Positions 44,000 to 52,418 of a stretch of 64,000 bases of DNA are shown in pieces (within the stretch, counting starts at the first letter, position 1; every line of letters begins with the position of its first letter). Position numbers and translations under genes: made by a program. A model generated the notes under the pieces. The model was not told where the DNA came from. It ran no database searches and saw only the letters and a list, made by a program, of their open reading frames with translations. This DNA comes from WHTK01 sp963711035 (lineage in GTDB: Bacteria > Chloroflexota > Dehalococcoidia > DSTF01 > WHTK01): the NCBI GenBank assembly GCA_963711035.1, contig CAVQCN010000003.1, forward strand, positions 186,001 through 250,000, written 5' to 3'.

Positions 44000-44593
44000 C
44001 GTCTGCCTGCGACCTCAGGCCCGTGTTCCGACGCATCGGGACGTGTGGACCAACCCCCCGCCAAAGCTGGCGCTTTCGGGCCTCAGGGCTAGATGCTGGC
44101 GCTGCCTCCCATGATTCGTTGGTCGCGTCCGGCCAGCCGAGCCGGATCGCCTGCAGCAGGCATACGTACGGCGTTGACGCGGGCGGGACCTGTCAGGCCG
44201 TCGGGTGCTCTGCCGAGAGATGGTGCGAATTCTGGCGTCGTCGGAACATCGATGGCCGGCCGTGAGAGGGAGGCGCGGGCGCTGAATGCGAGGTCGGAGA
44301 CACGTAGTCCGGTGCGCTGAGTCAGTCGACCCACCCCCATCCACGTCGGCCCCGCTTCCGACTGATGCCCACTGAGTCTATCAGAGCCGCGCGCGGGAGG
44401 GAAACCAGCGTCGGAACCAGGAACAGGGATCGAGTCAGTGCAAGGTGTCAATTGCGCGCCATCGCGGTAGCGAGGCGCGGCAATCTGGGGTGGTGGGGCG
44501 AGGACCCGTCTCGGCTAACGACGGTTGAGATACCGCGCAGAACGTCTGGGCATGACGGACGTGCGGGGACGGAGCTGAGTTGCGTCACGCAGG
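44000..44593. other. 594-base intergenic region with a structured leader
   Basis: Lies between serS and the propeller gene, both on the minus strand. The part nearest the propeller gene (44017-44083) can fold as a three-way junction: AGGCCCG/CGGGCCT closes it (7 bp), with inner hairpins CCGA-CGCA-TCGG (44028-44039) and CGCCA-AAGC-TGGCG (44059-44072). It is not a riboswitch class I recognise. A minus-strand open frame at 44089-44451 has no supporting signal. The rest shows nothing definite. Confidence 0.45.
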
Positions 44594-45865
44594 TTACTGC
44601 GGCCGGATCACCAGGTTGTCGCCGTAGTAGGGGCGTAGCGCTTCCGGCAAGACGACCGTGCCGTCCGGCTGCTGATACGTCTCCAGCACCGTGGCCAGGA
44701 GGCGCGGCAAGGCGACGCCCGAGGCGTTGAGCATGTGCGGAAACTCGGGCGAGGCGCCCCGTTCACGGCGGAAACGGACGTTGGCGCGGCGAGCCTGGAA
44801 GTCGGCGCAGTTTGAGGCGCTGCTCACCTCCAGCCACTCCCGCGAGCCCGGCGCCCACAGCTCCAGGTCGAAGCTCTTCACCGCCTTGAAGTCGATGTCG
44901 CCGGAGCAGAGCTGCAGCAGACGGTAGTGCAGGCCGAGCGCCTTCAAGACGTCCTCGGCGTTGTCGATCATGGCCGTCAGGTGCTCTTCCGACTCCTCCG
45001 GCAGGCAGAAGCGGAACATCTCCACCTTGTCGAACTGATGACCTCGCTTGATGCCGCGCACGTCGCGGCCGGCCGAGGCTTTCTCGCGGCGGAAGCAGGC
45101 AGTCCAGGCGCAGTACTTCAGTGGCAGCGCGTCCGGCTCCAGGATCTCGTCCGCGTGCAGGTTAGCGATGGGCGCCTCTGCAGTCGGGATGAACCAGAAG
45201 TCGTCTTCCGCGTCGTGATACATCGTGTCGCGGAACTTGGGCAGATGGCCGGAGCGGTAGAAGTTCTCCTCCCGCATGACGAAGGGCAGGTACAGCTCCG
45301 TGTAGCCGTGCTGCCGTGTATGCATGTCGAGCATGAAGGTGATGAGGGCGCGTTGCAGGCGGGCGCCGTCGCCCCTGAGGACGTAGAAGCGGGAGCCGGC
45401 CAGCTTGGTGCCGCGCTCGAAGTCGATGATGCCCAGCGCCTCGCCGATGTCCCAGTGCGGCTTCGGCTCGAAGTCCTGCACGACGGGCTCGCCTTCGACG
45501 CGAACGACGACGTTGCTCTCCTCGTTGGGGCCGATGGGTACGTCGGGCGCCACGAGGTTCGGCACCTCGAGCAGCGCCGCGTTCAGCTCCGTTTCGATAA
45601 TGCGCAGGCGGTCGTCGAGGTCGCCGACGCGGGCGCTGACCTGCTTGTTGCGTTCGAGGAGCGCCGCGCGCTCATCTGGAGCGGCGCCGCCGATCTGCTT
45701 GCCGAGGTTGTTGCGCTCCGCCTTGAGGTCGTCGGCTTGCTTGGTGAGCTCGCGCCGCTGGACGTCGAGCTCGAGGATGCGGTCGATGGGCGCGGTTGTG
45801 TTGCGGTCGGCGACCGCTTTGCGGACGACGTCGGGATGCTCGCGGATGTACTGCAGTGCGAGCAT
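44594..45865 (-). CDS. serS: Seryl-tRNA synthetase
   Basis: 423 residues, normal for bacterial SerRS. The N-terminal antiparallel coiled-coil arm spans about 25-105 (ELDVQRRELTKQADDLKAE and following). Class II motifs: AWTACFRREKASAGRDVRG (motif 2) and near the end NASGVALPRLLATVLE (motif 3, active-site Arg). Charges serine onto tRNA-Ser. Three bases separate it from the upstream Nudix gene. No T-box leader was seen. Confidence 0.97.
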   Translation of the reverse strand: MLALQYIREHPDVVRKAVADRNTTAPIDRILELDVQRRELTKQADDLKAERNNLGKQIGGAAPDERAALLERNKQVSARVGDLDDRLRIIETELNAALLEVPNLVAPDVPIGPNEESNVVVRVEGEPVVQDFEPKPHWDIGEALGIIDFERGTKLAGSRFYVLRGDGARLQRALITFMLDMHTRQHGYTELYLPFVMREENFYRSGHLPKFRDTMYHDAEDDFWFIPTAEAPIANLHADEILEPDALPLKYCAWTACFRREKASAGRDVRGIKRGHQFDKVEMFRFCLPEESEEHLTAMIDNAEDVLKALGLHYRLLQLCSGDIDFKAVKSFDLELWAPGSREWLEVSSASNCADFQARRANVRFRRERGASPEFPHMLNASGVALPRLLATVLETYQQPDGTVVLPEALRPYYGDNLVIRPQ

Positions 45866-45868
45866 CGG

Positions 45869-46360
45869 CTACCGGGCGCCCGTGGCGACGTCGCTGGTCG
45901 CAGCCAGGCGCAGCGCCTCCAGGGCGAGCGCCTGTACGTCGGGCGGGAACGGCACGACACGGCCGTCGACGGCGGCAGAGCCGGCCGCGAGCTGTTCGGC
46001 GTCCAGCCAGTGGATCGGGTAGTCGGGGTCGTGGGAGCGGCCAGGGTAGCCGCTGACGAGGCGTAAGAAGTAGACGAGGTCGACGTGGCCGTGGTCGGGC
46101 GCAGGCCAGCAGTCGAGGATGGTATACGGCGGCTCGATCTGCGCCGGACCGCCCTCGTACGTGATGCGCTGGCCGAGGCGCATCGGCTCCGCTTCGACGG
46201 CGAACTCCTCGCGCACCTCGCGCAGCGTTGCCGTGAGCGGGTCCTCGCCCTCCTCGATGTGGCCGCCGGCGGGCAGCCACATGCTCAGCTTGCGGTGCCA
46301 GTGCAGGGCGACGCGGCCGTCGTGCACGACGAAGCCGGACACGGTCATGTGTCGTTCCAT
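45869..46360 (-). CDS. Nudix hydrolase cotranscribed with serS
   Basis: 163 residues. Nudix box GGHIEEGEDPLTATLREVREEF with the expected G-x5-E-x7-RE-x2-EE spacing; the last Gly-aliphatic pair is AV instead of G-aliphatic. N-terminus MTVSGFVVHDGRVALHWHRK is typical of NTP- or nucleotide-sugar-cleaving members. It ends 3 bases before the serS start. Substrate unknown; the link with serS may be only transcriptional. Confidence 0.87.
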   Translation of the reverse strand: MERHMTVSGFVVHDGRVALHWHRKLSMWLPAGGHIEEGEDPLTATLREVREEFAVEAEPMRLGQRITYEGGPAQIEPPYTILDCWPAPDHGHVDLVYFLRLVSGYPGRSHDPDYPIHWLDAEQLAAGSAAVDGRVVPFPPDVQALALEALRLAATSDVATGAR

Positions 46361-46390
46361 GGCTCAGATTCTAGCAGCCCGTTTACTTAC

Positions 46391-46403
46391 AGACCGACGG
46401 TCT
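46391..46403. promoter_or_regulatory. Operator-like palindrome in a divergent promoter region
   Basis: AGACCGACGGTCT is a perfect dyad (6-bp arms around one base), preceded by TTTACTTAC. GACC-GAC-GGTC dyads placed like this are typical of TetR/AcrR-type operators. It lies between the Nudix-serS unit and the SnoaL-like gene. No TetR gene is in the window, so the binding protein is unknown. Confidence 0.4.
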
Positions 46404-46516
46404 CGATGGGAGGTTACCGACTCACAGAATTTCTTCATGGTGAAGTATGCTTCGCTCAACCAGCCGACGGCGTATCGTTACGGGCCGGCTGCAGAAGTAT
46501 AAGGAGATTTCCAGGA

Positions 46517-46925
46517 ATGTCTGAAGAGAACAAAGCGGTAGTGATGCAACTGTTCGAGGGCATAAGCAAAGGGGACCTCAGCGTGTTCGACACGGTGCTT
46601 GCGGACAACTTCGTCGAGCATGAGCAACTACCACCAGGATTGCCTGCTGGCAAGGAAGGCGTAAAAGCGTACTTCAACATGCTGCAGGGTGCCTTCGCCG
46701 GACATGAAGATGGTCCCGGTGCATTTCATTGCCGAGGGCGATCTCGTCTCGGCATTCGTGGCGGTAACGGCCACGCACAGCGGCGAATTCATGGGCATAC
46801 CGGCGACCGGCAAGGCAGTTTCGGCGAATCTTACGGACTGGATGCGCGTCCAGAACGGCAAGGTTACGGAGCACTGGGGTGTTATGGACACGGCGGGCCT
46901 GATGCAGCAGCTGGGGGCTAGCTAG
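46517..46925 (+). pseudogene. SnoaL-like ester cyclase gene broken by one frameshift
   Basis: The first frame starts at ATG 46517 (MSEENKAVVMQLFEGISKGD ... YFNMLQGAF) and the second continues PDMKMVPVHFIAEGDLVSAF through THSGEFMGIPATGK to MQQLGAS at 46925. Joined near 46697 they give one SnoaL-like protein of about 136 residues of the predicted-ester-cyclase group, with the expected order of motifs (EGISKGD, FVEHEQ, GIPATGK). A single extra base in TTCGCCGGAC accounts for the break. AAGGAG lies 10 bases before the start. Real mutation or assembly error. Confidence 0.75.
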
Positions 46926-46949
46926 GCAGGACTGCCTTCGAACCAGCCT

Positions 46950-47612
46950 CTATTTCGCCGCGACTAACCCGGTATCGAAGGCCTCGAGGCTCCCGAGCAC
47001 CAGGTCGGCATCGGCCAGCGGCGGAAACGCGGTGCTGGCCGAGCGTACCTGAACGGCGAACATGCCCGCGGCCTGCGCCGACGCCACGCCGGCCGGTGTG
47101 TCCTCGATGGCGATGCAGAGCTGCGGCGCTATGTTCAGCAGGCGGGCGGCCTCGAGATAGATGTCGGGCGCGGGCTTGGCGTGGGCCACGTGCGCGCCTG
47201 ACACGACGACGTCGAACTGTCCCTGCAGGCCGAGGCCGCCCACGAGCGCGTCGATCCAGCTCGGCTGCGACGAGGATGCCAGGGCAAGCGGCGTGCCGAG
47301 CTGCTTCAGGCGACGCACCGTCTCGATCACGCCTGGCAGCGGCGTCGAGAGGCGTGACAGGCGCTCGACGACCTCGCTGGAGTAGGCGCGGATCACGACT
47401 TCGATCTCCGCATCGACGCCTGACATCTCGAGGAAGGCGCGCACGGAGTCGTTGACGCCGTGGCCCATCTGCGTGCGGTGCTGCTCGTCGGTGATCTCGC
47501 CGCCGTAGCCACGCAGGACGGCGTTGATCGACGCGAAGTACACGGGTTCGCTGTCGGCCAGCACGCCGTCCATGTCGAAGACGACGGCGCCGTAGGTGCG
47601 CGATGGGGTCAT
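46950..47612 (-). CDS. HAD-superfamily hydrolase, beta-phosphoglucomutase-like
   Basis: 220 residues. Motif I FDMDGVLADSEP (nucleophile D13, general acid D15), motif II ALASSSQPSW, motif III lysine in HAKPAPDIYL, motif IV AIEDTPAGV. A helical cap sits between motifs I and II (about 20-90), the beta-PGM/GS-like subfamily I arrangement. Probably a sugar-phosphate phosphatase or mutase; substrate not predictable. Confidence 0.92.
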   Translation of the reverse strand: MTPSRTYGAVVFDMDGVLADSEPVYFASINAVLRGYGGEITDEQHRTQMGHGVNDSVRAFLEMSGVDAEIEVVIRAYSSEVVERLSRLSTPLPGVIETVRRLKQLGTPLALASSSQPSWIDALVGGLGLQGQFDVVVSGAHVAHAKPAPDIYLEAARLLNIAPQLCIAIEDTPAGVASAQAAGMFAVQVRSASTAFPPLADADLVLGSLEAFDTGLVAAK

Positions 47613-47692
47613 GAGCTCGGGCCAACCTGTCGGCGCGGTCTGCGGTTCAACATGGTCAGCGCTGCCGCGCGGTAGGCCGCCATGCTAATGGC

Positions 47693-49198
47693 CTAGTGGC
47701 TGCGCTCACGTAACGTCGGGAAGAGGATGACTTCGCGGATGGAGCGCTTGCCGGAAAGCAGCATAACCAGGCGGTCGATGCCGACGCCGAGGCCACCCGT
47801 GGGCGGCATGCCGTGCTCGAGGGCAACGAGGAAGTCCTCGTCCGCAATCTCTGCCTCTTCGTCGCCGCCGGCCCGCAGGCGCGCTTGCTGCAGGAAGCGC
47901 TCGCGCTGCTCTAGCGGGTCGTTGAGCTCGGAGTAGGCGTTGCTGAACTCGAAGCCGCCCGCGAAGGCCTCGAAGCGCTCGACATAACGCGGGTCGTCAG
48001 CCTTGCGCTTGGCGAGCGGCGAGAGGTCGACCGGGTAGTCGATGAGGAACGTCGGCTGTACGAGCTTCGGCTCCACGAGCTCCGTGACCACCTGGTCGAG
48101 GAGCTTGCCGAAGCCGGCGCCGGGCTCGGGCGGGATGTTCAGCTCGTGCATCTTCGTCTTCAGCGCCTCGATGTCGTTGTGGTAGTGCTCGAGGTCCAGG
48201 CCGGCGTAGTCGACCAGCGCCTGGCGCATCGTCAGGCGGCGCCAGGGCGGCGTGAAGTCGATCTCCTCCTCGGAGCCGTCGCCGTGCTCCCACGTCACCT
48301 TCGTAGCGCCGATAGCCTGCTGGGCGGCGAAGGAGACCATCTCTTCGACCATTGCCATGACGTCGTTGTAGTCGGCGTAGGCCTCGTAGCTCTCCAGCAT
48401 CGTGAACTCGGGGTTCCATTTGAAGCCGATGCCCTCGTTGCGGAAGATGCGGCCGATCTCGTAGACCTTGTCGAAGCCGCCCACGACCAGGCGCTTCAGG
48501 TAGAGCTCGAGCGCCACGCGCAGGTAGAGGTCGCGGTCCAGCGTGTTGTGGTGGGTGATGAAGGGCTTGGCTGCGGCGCCGCCCCAGTGATCGGTCAGCA
48601 CCGGCGTTTCGACCTCGATGAAGCCGCGGCCGTCCAGGAAGCGCCGCACCGCCACGACGACCTTGCTGCGCATGAGGAAGAGGTCACGGGACTCTTGATT
48701 GGCAATGAGGTCGCGATAGCGCTGGCGATAGCGCTGCTCCACGTCGCTGAGGCCGTGCCACTTCTCCGGCGGCGTCTGCAGCGCCTTCGAGAGCATGGTG
48801 AGGCTGCTGGCCTCGACCGTGATCTCGCCGGCGCGCGTGCGAAACAGCCTGCCGCTGATGCCAAGGAAGTCGCCCAGGTCGGTGTCCTTCAGCGTCGCCG
48901 TGTCGTCTTCGCTGACGCCGTCACGGCGCACGAAGACCTGGATGCGGCCCGAACCGTCGCGCAGGTCGAGGAAGGAGGCGCGGCCCATAGCCCGCAGGGC
49001 CGTGACGCGTCCCGCGACGGTGACGACGGGCGCCTCGTCCTCGGGCGCATTGGTCGCCTCCCAGGCAGTGAACGCATCGATGGCCTCGGCGGACGTGCTC
49101 GTGCGGTGGAAGGTCGCGGGGTACGGATTGACGCCGCGTTCGCGCAGCCGGTTCAGCTTGGCGACGCGTTCCTGAAAGAGCTCCTCTTCGCTTGGCAT
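47693..49198 (-). CDS. lysS: Lysyl-tRNA synthetase (class II)
   Basis: 501 residues. N-terminal OB-fold anticodon domain (VTVAGRVTALRAMGRASFLDLRDG) and class II core with motif 2 FRNEGIGFKWNPEFTMLESYEA and motif 3 GLGVGIDRLVMLLSG. Length and motif spacing are normal. It follows greA after 69 bases, a gene order common in this type of genome. A 7-bp hairpin (AGCGGGC/GCCCGCT, 49219-49242) lies in that gap and could moderate read-through. Confidence 0.97.
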   Translation of the reverse strand: MPSEEELFQERVAKLNRLRERGVNPYPATFHRTSTSAEAIDAFTAWEATNAPEDEAPVVTVAGRVTALRAMGRASFLDLRDGSGRIQVFVRRDGVSEDDTATLKDTDLGDFLGISGRLFRTRAGEITVEASSLTMLSKALQTPPEKWHGLSDVEQRYRQRYRDLIANQESRDLFLMRSKVVVAVRRFLDGRGFIEVETPVLTDHWGGAAAKPFITHHNTLDRDLYLRVALELYLKRLVVGGFDKVYEIGRIFRNEGIGFKWNPEFTMLESYEAYADYNDVMAMVEEMVSFAAQQAIGATKVTWEHGDGSEEEIDFTPPWRRLTMRQALVDYAGLDLEHYHNDIEALKTKMHELNIPPEPGAGFGKLLDQVVTELVEPKLVQPTFLIDYPVDLSPLAKRKADDPRYVERFEAFAGGFEFSNAYSELNDPLEQRERFLQQARLRAGGDEEAEIADEDFLVALEHGMPPTGGLGVGIDRLVMLLSGKRSIREVILFPTLRERSH

Positions 49199-49267
49199 GG
49201 CTAGCTCAGCATACAGAGAGCGGGCCGCTGGCGCAGCCCGCTGTCGTGATCGACGTTGGATCCGGGC

Positions 49268-49741
49268 TCAGCTGATCTCTTTGACCGTGAGGCGCAGCAC
49301 GCCCTTCGGCACCTGCACCTGCACCTGGTCGCCCACGCGCTTACCGAGCAGGGCCCGGCCGACGGGCGATTCGTTGCTGATCATGCCCTCGGTGGGGCGC
49401 GCTTCCGCCGGCCCGACGATGGTGTAGACCAGGGTGTGGCCGTCGCTGCTATCGAGTGTGAGCTTGGAGCCGAGCTGGGCGCGGTTGGCGTGATGCGCCG
49501 ACTCCTCGTCGATGACGCTGACGTTCTGCAGCAGGTGCTCCAGCGTCATGATGCGTCCCTCGACGAAAGCCTGCTCGTTCTTCGCCTCTTCGTACTCGGC
49601 GTTGTTCTGGGCGCTGGCGAGCTCCTTAGCGGCGTGAATGCGCTCGGCGACCTCCGGCCGCCGCACGTTACGCAGTTGCTCGAGCTCCTTTTCCAGTCGC
49701 TCGATGCCATCTTTGGTCATTGGTACAGCCTTTTCGGCCAT
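49268..49741 (-). CDS. greA: Transcription elongation factor GreA
   Basis: 157 residues, the usual length, from ATG 49741 (GAGG upstream). It rescues backtracked RNA polymerase. The N-terminal coiled-coil with the acidic tip residues (NAEYEEAKNEQ) and the C-terminal FKBP-like domain (PVGRALLGKRVGDQVQVQVP) are complete. A longer frame to 49795 is open but runs into a terminator hairpin, which supports the shorter start. Cotranscribed with lysS. Confidence 0.96.
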   Translation of the reverse strand: MAEKAVPMTKDGIERLEKELEQLRNVRRPEVAERIHAAKELASAQNNAEYEEAKNEQAFVEGRIMTLEHLLQNVSVIDEESAHHANRAQLGSKLTLDSSDGHTLVYTIVGPAEARPTEGMISNESPVGRALLGKRVGDQVQVQVPKGVLRLTVKEIS

Positions 49742-49784
49742 GGACAGGACCTCGCTCGTCTGCGGTTGGCTCACCGCGATGTCG

Positions 49785-49822
49785 TCCCAATACAAAAGAG
49801 ACTGAGGCGCGAAACGCCTCAG
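49785..49822 (-). terminator. Rho-independent terminator upstream of greA
   Basis: On the minus strand CTGAGGCG-TTTCG-CGCCTCAG is followed by TCTCTTTTGTATT, a classical hairpin plus U-rich tail. It ends the amidohydrolase-ThpR transcript; the greA promoter must lie between it and 49741. Confidence 0.85.
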
Positions 49823-49899
49823 CCAGGACGCAGGTACCTAGATGCGGATAAGCATAGTGGGCGGAACCAAAGCTGTAAAGGGCCGGTATCGCAGCTCGA

Positions 49900-50523
49900 T
49901 CAGCCCGGAAACGTGGCGACGTGCTCGTATCTGGCGCCACCGGGGCCAAGATAGCTGCGCATGAGAATGACGCGCTCGACCCGGAACGCGTCGAGCTGCG
50001 GCAGCGGTACGGCGTTCGTCAGGTCGGCGATGCGCTGCCGCACGGGCTGAGACAGGTCGTTCGGCAGGCGCGCTAGGGTGAGGTGAGGCTGAAAGGAGCG
50101 CCGTTCGCGCTGGAAGCCGGCGCTGGCCAACCACGTGTCGATGCGTTCGGCCAGCAGGCGTAGCGGCTCCGTCTCTCCGCTCAGCGTGGCGAGGATGACG
50201 CGCGGCGCCCGTCGGTCGCTGAAGGAACCGGCGCGGCCGAGGCCCAGCGTGAAGCCGGGCGCGTCGGGCACCGCTGATGCCAACGCCGCGTCGATGGCCG
50301 GGACGCGAGCTGCCGGCGTCTCGCCGAGGAACTTCAGCGTCAGGTGAATGCCCTCCGGCCGTGTCCAGCGCAGGCGCGGTGCGCCCCCATCGTTGCCGAA
50401 GGCGGGAGTGAGGGCGGCGCGCATGGCATCTTGCAGCTCGCTCAGGCCCTGCTTCCATTCGTCTGGCAGGTCGATGGCCACGAACAGCCGCGGCCGCTCT
50501 TGGCGCCCTTCGTTCTCGCTCAT
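49900..50523 (-). CDS. thpR: RNA 2',3'-cyclic phosphodiesterase (ThpR, 2H family)
   Basis: 207 residues. The two HxTx motifs of the 2H phosphoesterase fold are IHLTLKF and PHLTLAR, and the opening RLFVAIDLPDEW is the family N-terminus. It opens 2',3'-cyclic phosphates on RNA; older name 2'-5' RNA ligase. Its ATG overlaps the amidohydrolase stop by 4 bases, so it is translationally coupled. A strong terminator follows downstream. Confidence 0.93.
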   Translation of the reverse strand: MSENEGRQERPRLFVAIDLPDEWKQGLSELQDAMRAALTPAFGNDGGAPRLRWTRPEGIHLTLKFLGETPAARVPAIDAALASAVPDAPGFTLGLGRAGSFSDRRAPRVILATLSGETEPLRLLAERIDTWLASAGFQRERRSFQPHLTLARLPNDLSQPVRQRIADLTNAVPLPQLDAFRVERVILMRSYLGPGGARYEHVATFPG

Positions 50524-51374
50524 TCGATGCCGAGCAGCCGTGCCGCGTTGCCGCCCAGGATGAGGTCGCGTTCCGCCGGGTCCAGCGGTGCCTCTTCGAT
50601 GCGTCGCTTGCTGCGCTCCTGGCCCAGAAGCGGGTAGTCGCTGCCGAAGAGCACGGACGCGGCACCCGTGATGGACGGGATGGCCGCGAAGATCTCGGGT
50701 CCGTAGAGCAGGCTGCTGGCGGCCGTATCGAAGCTGACGTTTGCCAGCGCCTTTCGCACCTCCGGCATGAAGGCGTAAAAGGGCAAACCGCCGCCCCAGT
50801 GCGCCGCGACGATGCGCGCTTGGGGGTGGGACAGGATGAAGTCGTAAAGGCCGCCGATATCGAGGCCCAGCTTGCCCGGATACGCGTGGCCGACGGGCTC
50901 GCTGGCGTGAAAGAGCAGGACGGCGCCCGTTTCGCCTGCCACGCGCCCCAGGCGCTCGCCCGCCTCCCCAGCGAGGTCGACGCCAAGGTTGTCGGGCCGC
51001 AGCTCGCCGAAGCCGAGGGCGCCGGCTGCCAGGCAGCGCCGTGCTTCCGCCTCAATGGCATCGGCGCCCTCCGCCAGCGGCAGCGTGCAGAAGGGGACGA
51101 TGCGCCCCCGGCTGCGCCGCCCGGCGTCGAGGAGGTAGTCGTTGTGGACGCGGCCGGTCTCGCCGTCGTGCCAGGCGAAGCCCAGCGCCACCGAGACGTC
51201 GATGCCGGCTTCGTCCATGCTGGCGAGCAGCTCGTCGGCCGTGGCGAGCTTGGCGTCGGGGCTCTCGTAGAGCTCTGCGAAAGTGGCGTCGCGCTGTACG
51301 TATGCATCGCGGCCGGCCGCGATTTCGGGCGGGAACACGTGCGTGTGGAAGTCGACGATCACGCCGGGGATCAT
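50520..51374 (-). CDS. Amidohydrolase-family protein (amidohydrolase_2, ACMSD-like)
   Basis: 284 residues. TIM-barrel metal ligands: VDFHTHVFPP (H-x-H), VLLFHASEP, ARIVAAHWGG and SDYP. The layout is that of amidohydrolase_2 members such as aminocarboxymuconate-semialdehyde decarboxylase and 4-oxalomesaconate hydratase, acting on carboxylated substrates. ATG 51374. Coupled to thpR by a 4-base overlap. No aromatic pathway genes nearby, so the substrate is open. Confidence 0.87.
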   Translation of the reverse strand: MIPGVIVDFHTHVFPPEIAAGRDAYVQRDATFAELYESPDAKLATADELLASMDEAGIDVSVALGFAWHDGETGRVHNDYLLDAGRRSRGRIVPFCTLPLAEGADAIEAEARRCLAAGALGFGELRPDNLGVDLAGEAGERLGRVAGETGAVLLFHASEPVGHAYPGKLGLDIGGLYDFILSHPQARIVAAHWGGGLPFYAFMPEVRKALANVSFDTAASSLLYGPEIFAAIPSITGAASVLFGSDYPLLGQERSKRRIEEAPLDPAERDLILGGNAARLLGIE

Positions 51375-51421
51375 AGCACCGGGCTTTCGACCTGAATTCC
51401 TGTCGCATTAGTGGGGAAATG

Positions 51422-51451
51422 TTGACCATAGAAGTCAACTTTGCCTATAGT
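51422..51451 (+). promoter_or_regulatory. Promoter of the TauE/SafE gene with overlapping dyad
   Basis: TTGACC (51422-51427) and TATAGT (51446-51451), 18 bases apart. The dyad GTTGAC-7-GTCAAC (51421-51426 and 51434-51439) overlaps the -35 and could be an operator. The ribosome site follows only 10 bases after the -10, so the leader is very short. Confidence 0.5.
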
Positions 51452-51471
51452 GCCGCCACGAGGAGGTGTGC

Positions 51472-52296
51472 TTGCCGGATTTCTTGGTGTGGCCAGGGCT
51501 GGTCTTGCTCGGTATTTCGGTGGGCGCATACGGGACGATGATCGGGGCCGGTGGCGGCTTCGTCCTCGTGCCACTGCTCCTGCTCCTCTACCCCTCGGAG
51601 CCACCCGAGCTCATCACCAGCATGTCGCTGGGCGTGATCTTCTTCAACGCGTTGTCGGGCACGTCCGCCTACTTCCGGCAGCACCGCATCGACTACCTGG
51701 CCGCGAACAGCTTCGCGCTGGCGACGATACCCGGCGCCATCATTGGGTCGCTGCTCACCGGCCTCCTGCCGCGCAACCTGTTCGACACGCTCTTCGCGGT
51801 GCTGCTGCTCGTCGTCTCAGCGGTGCTCTTTCTGCGGCCGGAGCCTCGTGTTTCCACCCGCGCCACGCGGCGCGGCGAAGTCTTCCGTATGCTGACGGAT
51901 AGACACGGCGATACGTACGCGTACTCCTACAACCTCTATCTCGGCCTCTTCCTGAGCATGATGATCAGCCTCATGGCCAGCATCCTCGGCATCGGCGGCG
52001 GCCTGATCCACGTGCCGATGATGATCCAGGTGCTGCACTTCCCGGCCCACGTTGCGACGGCAACGTCGCACTACGTGCTGACCGTGACGGCGGGTACGGC
52101 GACGCTGGTGCACATCGTCAACGGCGACTTCGCCGGCGGCGTCACCCGCACCATCGCCATCGCAATCGGGGTCATCGGAGGCGCGCAGGTCGGCGCCATT
52201 CTCTCCGTGAAGTTGCACGGTTCGATCCTGGTTCGGCTGATGGCGTTCGGCCTCGTCGTACTGGGTGCACGCCTGCTCGCCAGCGTGCTGCTCTAG
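51472..52296 (+). CDS. TauE/SafE-family permease (sulfite/organosulfonate exporter-like)
   Basis: 274 residues, eight predicted helices. The two repeat signatures GAGGGFVLVPLLLLLYP and GIGGGLIHVPMMIQVLHFP are the TauE hallmark. I chose TTG 51472 because AGGAGG (51461-51466) sits 5 bases upstream of it; the in-frame GTG at 51466 overlaps that site. Family members export sulfite, sulfoacetate or other anions. The sulfur block at the other end of the window is a possible but unproven functional link. Confidence 0.9.
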   Translation: MPDFLVWPGLVLLGISVGAYGTMIGAGGGFVLVPLLLLLYPSEPPELITSMSLGVIFFNALSGTSAYFRQHRIDYLAANSFALATIPGAIIGSLLTGLLPRNLFDTLFAVLLLVVSAVLFLRPEPRVSTRATRRGEVFRMLTDRHGDTYAYSYNLYLGLFLSMMISLMASILGIGGGLIHVPMMIQVLHFPAHVATATSHYVLTVTAGTATLVHIVNGDFAGGVTRTIAIAIGVIGGAQVGAILSVKLHGSILVRLMAFGLVVLGARLLASVLL

Positions 52297-52297
52297 C

Positions 52298-52414
52298 AGT
52301 GCAAAGTGCAGTAGCTGCCCCGTCTCCAACCAGACGGTCTGGATGAGTAGCTGCTCCGTCGGTGGAACGGTGCGGAGACTCGTGAACGCGGTCCGTCTCT
52401 CTGCACTTTGCACT
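52298..52414. repeat. 117-base element bounded by 14-bp perfect inverted repeats
   Basis: AGTGCAAAGTGCAG (52298-52311) is the exact reverse complement of CTGCACTTTGCACT (52401-52414). Inside are a near-direct repeat (GTAGCTGC-C/T-CCGTC at about 52311 and 52350) and a CCAGAC-G-GTCTGG dyad. It fills the whole gap between two convergent genes. It may act as a bidirectional terminator or be a miniature inverted-repeat element; no target-site duplication is obvious. Confidence 0.6.
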
Positions 52415-52418
52415 CGGC

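Noticed and set aside
44089..44451. 120-codon minus-strand open frame upstream of the propeller gene
   Set aside because: No ribosome site, no motif, composition like non-coding GC-rich DNA.
44594..49198. T-box leaders expected for serS or lysS
   Set aside because: Neither upstream region contains the T-box sequence or specifier loop; both genes follow other genes closely.
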